Made by a program: the position numbers and the translations under genes. DNA of 45,000 nt from Theodoxus fluviatilis (lineage: Eukaryota > Mollusca > Gastropoda > Cycloneritida > Neritidae): contig JAWQFJ010025663.1 of the NCBI GenBank assembly GCA_034096865.1, positions 1 to 45,000 of the forward strand, in the 5' to 3' direction. The number at the start of each line of letters is the position of its first letter. Within the stretch, counting starts at the first letter, position 1. This document shows, piece after piece, positions 32,752-40,984 of the stretch. The notes below the pieces were generated by a model that saw only the letters and a program-made list of their open reading frames with translations, was not told the origin of the DNA and did no database searches.

Positions 32752-33394
32752 CTGCAAAGGGAACGCGTTTAAAGGTAGCGGAGGATTAAATCAAAGTCTA
32801 CAAAAATCCGCAAATATACGTATTTGAAGGAAAAAACCCACAATCCCTTCAGAGGGAAAGTGACGTCGAAGCAGACTGACACTGAGGCGCCAGCTCATTA
32901 CAAACAAACAAACAAACAAACAAACAAATAAACAGAGCACTCATAGTTATTCTATCGACAGTCCCCCCGTGGGCTGGAGATAAGAAGAGACTCACCACGT
33001 CTCCCCAGGCGAATCGTCAAAGGCGAATGACTTGGGAAATCTATACTTGGTTTGCTCTTGCTCCGCCATGCTTTTATAGTTTTGCAAGGTCAACAGCCTT
33101 ACATAGCCTACAAAGGCTGATAGGCCTTAAAACTTACTTACCTACTTACTTACTCTCTTAATTAATTCATTCATTCTTTCGACTGTGACTGCATCAAAAA
33201 GCATTACATTTTTATGCATCACCTTTAATAGAGTCGGAGTGAGGACATTTTACAGTGACTCGGAGTTTATTAGCATTTAGCTTGTATTCACTCTTAAGAA
33301 GTTGCTACCTATATCTCAAGCAGAGAATCGGAGTAACCTAAAGTTTTTCTATCTCAAAAATGAGCTCTACATAACAGTGCGAATTAGACAAAGG
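32752..33394 (-). other. SLC4 intron, mostly unique
   Basis: Contains (AAAC)n at 32904-32928 and a CTTACTTACTTACT-like run at 33125-33155. No exon is apparent. Confidence 0.55.
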
Positions 33395-33722
33395 AGAAGG
33401 TGGAGGAGGAGGAGGAGGAGGAGGAGGAGGAGGAGGAGGAGGAGGAGGAGGAGGAGGAGGAGGAGGAGGAAGAAGAAGAAGAACAAGGAAAAGAAGCGAA
33501 GAAGAAAGAAGAAGAAGTAGAAGAGGCATGAGGAGTGGGAGGAGGAGGAGGAGGAGGAGGAGGAGGAGGAGGAGGAGGAGGAGGAGGAGGAGGAGGAGGA
33601 GGAGGAGGAGGAAGAAGAAGAAGAAGAAGAAGAAGAAGAAGAAGAAGAAGAAGAAGAAGAAGAAGAAGAAGAAGAAGAAGAAGAAGAAGAAGAAGAAGAA
33701 GAAGAAGAAGGAGGAGGAGGAG
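33395..33722. repeat. (GGA)n and (GAA)n trinucleotide arrays
   Basis: GGA runs at 33400-33468 and 33538-33612, and GAA runs to 33708, with an AAG-rich spacer between. In the sense strand of SLC4 these are long pyrimidine tracts downstream of a tRNA-like fragment. Confidence 0.98.
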
Positions 33723-33727
33723 GGGGG

Positions 33728-33800
33728 AAAAGCAGGCCTGACAAGATTCGAACCAGAGACTCTCTGGTCAAGGGAGGGCGGCCTGCCAGAGAGTGAGGAC
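33728..33800 (-). mobile_element. tRNA-like SINE fragment
   Basis: The minus strand reads CTTGACCAGAGAGTCTCTGG then TTCGAATCTTGTCAGGCCTG. GGTTCGAATCTTG is a good pol III B box. There is no complete tRNA: the 5' half is missing. It lies between the exon 33813 donor and the pyrimidine arrays, which may be its expanded tail. Confidence 0.5.
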
Positions 33801-33812
33801 GACAGTGCGTAC

Positions 33813-33885
33813 CCTGAGGACCTTGGTGAAGAGGACCGAGGCTCCACTCAGCAGTCCCACTAACAGTGCCGTCACGCGCTGCTCT
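33813..33885 (-). CDS. SLC4: SLC4 exon: REQRVT and following helix
   Basis: The acceptor TATTTGTAG precedes AGAGCAGCGC, and the donor is AGG followed by GTACGC. The 73 nt are phase 2 to 0 and complete the Arg codon begun in exon 35025-34847. It encodes (R)EQRVTALLVGLLSGASVLFT then KVLR. GVREQRVTxxxxxxLxGxSVxxxxxL is the conserved SLC4 pattern for the segment before IPMPVLYG. It is short and easily missed by length-based gene finding. Confidence 0.92.
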
Positions 33886-34321
33886 CTACAAATAGACACA
33901 CATCACGTGACTCGAATGAAAGTGCGAGATCTCCTCGCGATGGCTCTGAGAACTAAAAGGTTGGCTATGCATGATGATCACACCCACACACCCACACACA
34001 TGGTTGCGTGAGCAGAAATGGAAAGAAAACAGCAGAAGGAAACAATCCGAAGGTTGTAAATAAAAACAACAACAACACAACACATCCTCTAACACCAACA
34101 AAATCAGCAGCTACAGCCGTCCTCGTTGTGGCCATGACACGCTGAGTATCCCCACTATATCAGCAACATCCTCTCTACAACGCAGCAACATAAAAGAGCC
34201 ACCACACTAGAACATGACAATAACAAAATAGCAACAACAACAACGAGGACGAGGACAGAGAAGACAACAGATTTACACGGACAACGACAATAACGATAAC
34301 AACAGCCACTCCTTCAGCAAA

Positions 34322-34490
<169 letters not shown>

Positions 34491-34603
34491 AACAACAACA
34501 ACAATAACAACAATAACAACATCTGCAGCCAAACATCCAACAGCATCAAACCACATCCACATCAACGACAAAGACCAAACACCGCCAGCTAATCTCACCC
34601 TTA

Positions 34604-34803
34604 CCCCGGCCCCACCCCCTACCTCCGGCCCCACCCCCTACCTCCGGCCCCACCCCCTACCTCCGGCCCCACCCCCTACCTCCGGCCCCACCCCCTACCT
34701 CCGGCCCCACCCCCTACCTCCGGCCCCACCCCCTACCTCCGGCCCCACCCCCTACCTCCGGCCCCACCCCCTATCTCCGGCCCCACCCCCTACCTCCGGC
34801 CCC
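34604..34803. repeat. 20-bp minisatellite, about 10 copies
   Basis: The unit is CCTCCGGCCCCACCCCCTAC, almost without variation. In the SLC4 sense strand each unit contains GGAGGTAGGG, a donor-like word. The array ends about 40 bp from the true donor of exon 35025-34847. Confidence 0.97.
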
Positions 34804-34846
34804 CATGCCTCAGCTCCAACTCTAAAGGTCACCCTTCCCGCCTCAC

Positions 34847-35025
34847 CTGACACCCAGGAAGCTGGGCTTCTCGCCGGGGGCAGTGCACTCTGACTCCTTC
34901 TTGAGGGACATGATGTGAGCCAGGGCGGACACCGTGGCAGCCACGTACCAGGGAAGGCCGAGCAGCGAGCAGATGGCGATGCAGATGGCCACGACGAACA
35001 TGTCAAGATGGTAGCCGCTGCCTTT
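34847..35025 (-). CDS. SLC4: SLC4 exon: KGSGYHLD and [10 protein letters not shown] region
   Basis: The acceptor GGCCTTGCAG precedes AAAGGCAGCGGC, and the donor is AG followed by GTGAGG. The 179 nt are phase 0 to 2, 59 residues plus two bases: [40 protein letters not shown], then [19 protein letters not shown]. GxGYHLD and LPWYVAATV belong to the transport core; structures of the family place the latter near the ion site. [18 protein letters not shown] is the following loop. The acceptor side of this exon is the apparent source of the repeats at 35050-36655. Confidence 0.95.
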
Positions 35026-35049
35026 CTGCAAGGCCACGACAAAACCGGC

Positions 35050-35600
35050 ATTGACTAGTGCAGAGATAAGATGTGAAAGAACGTTTTCGTGGAAGTCATA
35101 GAAAAGGTGTCAAAACATAATTCATAATTTAGGATAACCGTTGATTTTCTGTAGGCCACGATAAACGACCGTGACTAGTGCATACAAAAGGTGTGAAATA
35201 CCATTTAGGTAGTGACCATTGATTTTCTACATGACCATGAAAAAACAAGATGGATTAGTGCATACGCAGGTGGGAAAGAACACTATAGTGGAAGCCGTTG
35301 GTTTTCTACAAGGCCAATTTCAAAAAAGTGTGAGGACTGAATGGAGCATATTGTACGTGAAAACATTTTAGTGGTGACCGTTGATTTTCTACAAAAGCCA
35401 TGAAATAAAGGTGTGAGAGTAGACTAGTGCATACATATAATAGAAGGAAAAGGACATGTAGTGAACGCCGTTGCTTTCATGCGAGGGCCATGAAAATACA
35501 GGGTATGAAGGTTGACTAGAGCAGATGCGAAGGTGGGAAAGTACATCTCGTAGAGGTAGTCGCTGTTTTCATGCTAGAGTCTTGGGACAACTTGTTGGAG
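35050..35600 (-). repeat. Degenerate tandem repeat (about 80-88 bp) containing acceptor-site copies
   Basis: Six decayed units follow the exon's upstream edge. The plus-strand block CCGTTGATTTTCTGTAGGCC and its variants occurs near 35138, 35215, 35295, 35378, 35466 and 35557, corresponding to CCGCTGCCTTTCTGCAAGGC at the real exon/intron junction (35016-35035). Other shared words are GACTAGTGCATAC and GGTGTGAAA. On the sense strand each copy carries a CAG or TAG acceptor-like end followed by exon-like bases. Confidence 0.8.
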
Positions 35601-35671
35601 CAGGAGCGAGAGAGACAGAGAGAAGAATAGTGACCAGTGGGCAGAATGGCGGGATAAAGCAGGACCGTATG

Positions 35672-36655
35672 GTCGTCCCTGCCTTCCAGCAAGGTTACGT
35701 CGTCCCTGCCTTCCAGCAAGGTTACGTCCTCCCTGCCTTCCAGCAAGGTTACGTCCTTCCTGCCTTCCAGCAAGGTTACGTCCTCCCTGCCTTCCAGCAA
35801 GGTTACGTCCTCCCTGCCTTCCAGCAAGGTTACGTCCTCCCTGCCTTCCAGCAAGGTTACGTCCTCCCTGCCTTCCAGCAAGGTTACGTCCTCCCTGCCT
35901 TCCTGCAAGGTTACGTCCTCCCTGCCTTCCAGCAAGGTTACGTCCTCCCTGCCTTCCAGCAAGGTTACGTCCTCCCTGCCTTCCAGCAAGGTTACGTCGT
36001 CCCTGCCTTCCAGCAAGGTTACGTCCTCCCTGCCTTCCAGCAAGGTTACGTCCTCCCTGCCTTCCAGCAAGGTTACGTCCTCCCTGCCTTCCAGCAAGGT
36101 TACGTCCTCCCTGCCTTCCAGCAAGGTTACGTCCTCCCTGCCTTCCAGCAAGGTTACGTCCTTCCTGCCTTCCAGCAAGGTTACGTCCTCCCTGCCTTCC
36201 AGCAAGGTTACGTCCTCCCTGCCTTCCAGCAAGGTTACGTCCTCCCTGCCTTCCAGCAAGGTTACGAGCTCCCTGCCTTCCAGCAAGGTTACGTCCTCCC
36301 TGCCTTCCAGCAAGGTTACGTCCTCCCTGCCTTCCAGCAAGGTTACGTCCTCCCTGCCTTCCAGCAAGGTTACGTCCTCCCTGCCTTCCAGCAAGGTTAC
36401 GTCCTTCCTGCCTTCCAGCAAGGTTACGTCCTCCCTGCCTTCCAGCAAGGTTACGACGTCCCTGCCTTCCAGAAACGTCCTCCCTGCCTTCCAGCAAGGT
36501 TACGTCCTCCCTGCCTTCCAGCAAGGTTACGTCCTTCCTGCCTTCCAGCAAGGTTACGTCGTCCCTGCCTTCCAGCAAGGTTACGAGCTCCCTGCCTTCC
36601 AGCAAGGTTACGACGTCCCTGCCTTCCAGAAACGTCCTCCCTGCCTTCCAGCAGG
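35672..36655. repeat. 27-bp minisatellite, about 36 copies
   Basis: The unit contains CTCCCTGCCTTCCAGCAAGG then TTACGTC. A shortened variant with CCAGAAACGTCC occurs twice near the right end. Since 27 is a multiple of three, open frames of 310-397 codons arise on both strands (VLPAFQQGY; LLEGREDVT), which are not genes. Aligned to the neighbouring exon junction GCTGCCTTTCTGCAAGGCCA, the unit matches at about 21-22 of 30 positions. One unit at about 35898 has CTGCCTTCCTGCAAGG, closer still. Confidence 0.98.
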
Positions 36656-36667
36656 GATACGGAGACA

Positions 36668-36698
36668 GGGGGGGAGCGGGGGGGGGGGGGGGGGGGGA
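36668..36698. repeat. Poly-G tract
   Basis: Two G runs at the right end of the 27-bp array, with quadruplex potential on the plus strand. Confidence 0.9.
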
Positions 36699-37164
36699 TT
36701 GGAGATTGATCGTAAAGGCAAGAGAGAACACGTCAGCACAGAAGCCGCTGTGAATACACAAGGTCAAGGGATGAAGAGATCATGCGAGAGCAACAAGGTA
36801 CAGGAAACTGTTGCAGAGAGGGGCGAGGGAGAAATACACGTTCTAAGCACTGCCCTTCTGCTAAATCTAGGGATGAGACTTACAGTGCATGTTTTGAGCA
36901 CCCCCTCATGTTTGAATGGCCGCTATAGAAAAGCCTCCTTTATATTTTTATCTTAAAATGTCACAGCAGGCACGGTCTGTGAAAGGTCATTCCTAGGTCG
37001 GGTGGTGGGTTTGGACGAGGATGCATGCAAACAGAGGTTGGTTACGTATAAAGCAGGGATGCTTCCATGTGTGTATGAGTGCCTGTGCGTATGTACGTGC
37101 CTTTGAGTTTGAGAGAATGTGTGAGGGGATGGATGGGTGGTAGGGGTGTGCATGCAGATGCGTT

Positions 37165-37180
37165 TGTGCATGTGTTTGTA

Positions 37181-37220
<40 letters not shown>

Positions 37221-37435
37221 TGCGCGTGTGCATGCGCATAGCTTTGTGTGTGTGTGTGTCTGTGTGTGTGTATGCGTGCGTGCGTGCGTGCATGTGTGCA
37301 TATGGTGCATATGTCTATGCATGCGATTGTGCGTGTGTGTAAGCATGCGTGTGCATATGGTGCATGTGTGTGTGCGTGTGTGTGTGTGTGTGTGCGCGCG
37401 CGCGTGTGTCTGTGCGTGCGTGCGTGCGTGCATGG
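37165..37435. repeat. (TG)n / GCGTGCGTG microsatellite
   Basis: TG repeats with many CATATGG, GCGC and CATGCG interruptions. It ends about 15 bp from the donor of exon 37614-37450. Confidence 0.95.
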
Positions 37436-37449
37436 GGGCACCTTCATAC

Positions 37450-37614
37450 CTTCAGCTTGTTCTCCTTGCGGTTGACGATGACAGCGGTGATCTGCTGGTC
37501 CATGAAGATGAGAATCGTAGCCAGCAAGGCGGGGACGATGGCAGCAATGATCAGCCACCATGGGTTCTTGTCACTTATGGGGTTAATCACCCACGGGCGG
37601 CCTGGCTTGGTGGG
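37450..37614 (-). CDS. SLC4: SLC4 exon: [18 protein letters not shown] helix
   Basis: The acceptor CTCCCTACAG precedes CCCACCAAGCC, and the donor is AAG followed by GTATGA. The 165 nt are phase 0 to 0, 55 residues: [40 protein letters not shown], then [15 protein letters not shown]. The NPWW and [26 protein letters not shown] block is diagnostic for Na+-coupled SLC4 carriers and joins directly to KGSGYHLD of the next exon. Confidence 0.95.
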
Positions 37615-38540
37615 CTGTAGGGAGAGGAGCACAACGGTTCGAGGGTTAATGCCGCATCGACTCAAAGTGTAGGAAGGGAATAGTCAAGAGGTTTCCCGAA
37701 GCCTCTCTACAACCACTTGTCTGGCCTCGTGGGGTTCCCGCTACATGGAATGACTGTGAATGACGTAAAGGGTCAGGAGGCTGCCCTGATGGGCTCGATG
37801 TCTCTCGCAATGTGAGCTACAAGATACCTCCCAGTTGTGCGTACGTGGGGCTTGGGGCCTCCCGTGCGAGTGTTACCGGTGCAGGCCCGAGAGGACAAAG
37901 ACCACAGCAATCCAGCTGATGAGGGAGGTATCGGTGCAGCGCAGGCTGTGTGCCGGTCTTCATGGGTATCGCCACCTACCTGTCGGGCTTCCGCTGTGAC
38001 GAATAATTATGAACGAAGTAGAAAGAGTGAAGGTTCTTGATTGGTATCGCCAACGAGTTGGTAGGTTTTGTGTGTTTCCACTATCAGAAAACGAATGACT
38101 GCGACCTGGGGTTAGGAATCAGACACCTGTCACTAAGTTAAGAGTTGTTTTGTGTTGTTGTCTTGAGGAAGAGTTTATACTCATAACGTCGACCTTACTG
38201 TTTTGTATATCGTCATTAAAACCTGGAACAGTAATATTGGTTATTGTCTGTTCCCACTATATCGCACAATTACGAACGAAGTGAAAAGTCAAGAGGTTTC
38301 TTGAAGCAAATAGCAAGCGAGTTAGCAGGTCATGTTGAGTCACGAGGCTGCAATCAGGAGATGCGCTTCATGTTCAACGTGTCTGCTGTCGGCTCTGCAC
38401 ATTTAGGATAACGAGAGGACAGCGACACGCGACACGTGTGCCGTGTGCCCCGTGTCTACAGAGACGAAGAGGAGTGGGCTCCTGTCATTTCGTCCGTGCG
38501 AGTCTCAGCGTGTGCTATGGCAGACACTGCTGCTCCTCCT
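37615..38540 (-). other. SLC4 intron with degenerate internal repeats
   Basis: GTCAAGAGGTTTCCCGAAGC near 37684 recurs as GTCAAGAGGTTTCTTGAAGC near 38288. AATTATGAACGAAGTAGAAA near 38004 has the partner ATTACGAACGAAGTGAAAAG near 38270. These are old dispersed copies within one intron; the family is unknown. Confidence 0.55.
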
Positions 38541-38557
38541 TCTGAACTGCGTTCATA

Positions 38558-39164
38558 AAGGCCTTTGCACACGAGGCAACTCCACTCCGGCAACTCGATT
38601 GCTTGCCATACATTGCTTCGTGTGCGATGTCGGTTGAAAGCAACTGGCATTCCAAGCAACTTTTCACGCCACCAGCAACTGAGTTGCTCGTGTTTAAACC
38701 TGTTCTAGTTTTGGGGGCAGTGGCGTGCCACTCCAGCCACTCTCTGTGAATCCACCAATCACCGGGCGACTTTAGAGCCTCGTTCTCGCGTTCTCGCGAC
38801 TATTGCACATTTAATGGCGAACATGTCTTCGCTTCGCACATAAAACGCTGAATTTGGGGACACTAGAAACCCCATCCAAAGAAAATGTAAGCCATGAACA
38901 GCATTAATTTATCAAAGCTGTATGTTGAATGCATCAATAGGTCGTGAAAGCTCCTACATTTTAAAATTCGAAATGCAGGTCACACGCAGAACCATGTGTC
39001 CGCGGGTCGACTGTTATCATTGCGTGTTCGCAACGTGGCGAGAGGTGAAAGGTCACAGTGGAAGCGTGTGCGAGCTCAGCCTCCAGCATTTCCTGCCACA
39101 TGGCAAGCAACCGGCCGCAAGCAACGTGGCAAGAGACTTTGGTTGCCTCGTGTGCGTCGGCCTT
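38558..39164. mobile_element. MITE-like element with 23-bp terminal inverted repeats and TA flanks
   Basis: The left end 38558-38580 starts AAGGCCTTTGCACACGAGGC. The right end 39142-39164, reverse-complemented, starts AAGGCCGACGCACACGAGGC; 20 of 23 bases match. Both ends are flanked by TA (38556-38557 and 39165-39166), as for 2-bp TA target duplications. Subterminal GCAAC/GTTGC words repeat. There is no transposase frame in the 607 bp, so it is non-autonomous. The superfamily is unassigned. Confidence 0.75.
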
Positions 39165-39439
39165 TATCATTGCACACTGCGAGCAGAACCAGCCACTAAT
39201 ATAGTGTGTGTGCATCGAAGGACTGTGGCTATGTAGATACATCTTCCTGAATAAAAAGGTATCATGGTGGTCGTCATCGTCGGGGTGTATGTATCATATC
39301 CGTCATCATCTACACACCGTCGTTGTTGGCGTCGCCATCACGGCTGGCAACATCGTCATCGCTTCTACCGCCTGTCGTCGTCGTTGTCGACATTATCTTC
39401 GTCGCCTGTGTCGTGTTCGTCGTGGCCCCCTCCTCCTCC

Positions 39440-39514
39440 TTTCGTCATCACAATCACCACCACCACCATCATCATCGTCGCCGTCATCGTCGTCCTCTTC
39501 ATCACCACCACCAC

Positions 39515-39566
<52 letters not shown>

Positions 39567-39606
39567 GTCGTCGTCGTCGTCGTCGTCGTCATCATTGTCG
39601 ACGTCG

Positions 39607-39651
<45 letters not shown>

Positions 39652-39733
39652 CCACCACCACCACAACCACCATCACCACCATCATCATCATCGTCGTCGT
39701 CCTCCTCCTCCTCCTCACCACCACCACCACCAC

Positions 39734-39818
<85 letters not shown>

Positions 39819-39840
39819 GTCGTCGTCGTCGTCGTCATTG
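39440..39840. repeat. Compound (ATC)n, (TCG)n and (CAC)n array
   Basis: About 400 bp of trinucleotide repeats. In the SLC4 sense strand it is (GAT/GAC)n and begins 20 nt after the donor of exon 39974-39861. It stays open in the exon's frame, so unspliced RNA would add a long Asp-rich tract. Confidence 0.98.
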
Positions 39841-39860
39841 CCGTAATCATCTATACCGAC

Positions 39861-39974
39861 CTTGAACTCCTCTGGCACCTCCAGCTTGGGTGTCTTGAGG
39901 CCGATGAGGCTGTCTGCCAGCACCATGAGGACGATGGCCAGCAGCACGGCGAAGTCGCTGACTGTCTGGCGAAC
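39861..39974 (-). CDS. SLC4: SLC4 exon: SDFAVLLAIV helix
   Basis: The acceptor GTCCGCAG precedes GTTCGCCAG; the donor is AAG followed by GTCGGT, which has a C at +3 and so is weaker than usual. The 114 nt are phase 0 to 0, 38 residues: VRQTVSDFAVLLAIVLMVLA, then DSLIGLKTPKLEVPEEFK. Family members show the same ISDFAxxLxIxxMVxxDxLxGxxTPKLxVPxxFxP pattern. It is followed directly by PTKPGRPW of the next exon. Confidence 0.94.
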
Positions 39975-40044
39975 CTGCGGACAGAGAGAGGCGCGCACGG
40001 CGTGGAGGGAGGGTCACGGCAGATGTGAGGGAAAGCTGCATAAT

Positions 40045-40145
40045 CTGTACTGCCACTTTCCACCCATTGGTCGGTGCTCAAACCGCACGCCTTTTCCCCC
40101 AGGTCATCGGGCTACTCTCGTCATCATTGCTACACCTTCGCAACT
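40045..40145 (+). mobile_element. SINE-like fragment
   Basis: GGTGCTCAAACCGCACGCC followed by TTCCCCCAGGTCATCGGGC mirrors the minus-strand fragment at 17856-17915. GTCATCGGGC also matches the unit of the 44.3-kb array. CGTCATCATTGCTAC follows. Antisense to SLC4, in an intron. Confidence 0.5.
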
Positions 40146-40492
40146 CGCTGGGAAACATGCAACCAGGCTGCAAATGAAAATACTAAAGCTTCTTCCCCTC
40201 CCTCCCTCAAAGTTCCAAAGTTCCAGCTAAGGCCTCACAGGTACCCGTTGTACTCCTGGGTGGAAGAGGCATTGGTCATGGAGAGGTGATCGTCTTGGGG
40301 TTTTCGCCATCGGATGACACAAGGTGGTGGGTTTGATACCAGTTGGAAAGGGTCAAAGGTGATGTTAATTCTTTGCTAGATTTGATTCATGATCGATGTG
40401 TGTTTGTGTGTGTGTTTGTGTACATGTATACGTGTGGGCGCATGTGCGGGTGTATGTGTGTGTGCGCGCTCGTATTTTTGCAATCGAGCATT

Positions 40493-40494
<2 letters not shown>

Positions 40495-40555
<61 letters not shown>

Positions 40556-40565
40556 ATGTGTGCCT
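40495..40565. repeat. (TG)n microsatellite
   Basis: A pure TG core inside a looser GTGTGC-rich region (40395-40615). Confidence 0.97.
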
Positions 40566-40827
40566 GCGTGCATGCTCACACTGTATGTGTATGTGTATGC
40601 ACGTTTGTGTAATAATGAGCATGTGGTCGTGATGAACCGAATTAGCAGTAATTCGTTCTCCCCTTTTCCTCCTCAACTCCACTCATTCCACCCCGAACAT
40701 CCTCAACACGGATCCCCATCCAGCACAAGACTGCCCGCAAGATCCCCCCTCTCCCTCTCTCGTAAACATCCCCCCCCCTTCCTCCCACCTCCCGCTTCCC
40801 CCATCCCTCTCTCCAGGCTGGACTTAC

Positions 40828-40967
40828 GAAGGTGGGGAAGAAGGTCGAGGTCTTGAAGGAGGTGAGGGTGGTGGCGATGGTGAAGGTGCCGATGAAGAGG
40901 AGGACGGACAGCAAGAAGACGTCGGCCTTGTAGTGGGGCGTGTCGCATCCTGGACCCGTCAGGTTGC
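40828..40967 (-). CDS. SLC4: SLC4 exon: end of extracellular loop 3 and following helix
   Basis: The acceptor CACCTGTGCAG precedes GCAACCTGACG, and the donor is TTC followed by GTAAGT (consensus). The 140 nt are phase 1 to 0 and encode (G)NLTGPGCDTPHYKADVFLLS, VLLFIGTFTIATTLTSFKTS then TFFPTF. NLT is a further N-glycosylation sequon. The Cys of GPGC corresponds to the fourth loop cysteine of Na+-coupled SLC4 proteins. LxxFKTSxxFPT precedes the SDFA helix as in NBCe1. Confidence 0.94.
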
Positions 40968-40984
40968 CTGCACAGGTGGCAAGA

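Noticed and set aside
33728..33800. A functional tRNA gene
   Set aside because: Only the B-box half is present. No acceptor stem, D-arm or anticodon arm can be paired.
35516..36767. Reading frames of 310-397 codons (LLEGREDVT, VLPAFQQGY, GRNLAGRQG)
   Set aside because: They are the same artefact of a 27-bp intronic minisatellite and overlap in three frames on two strands.
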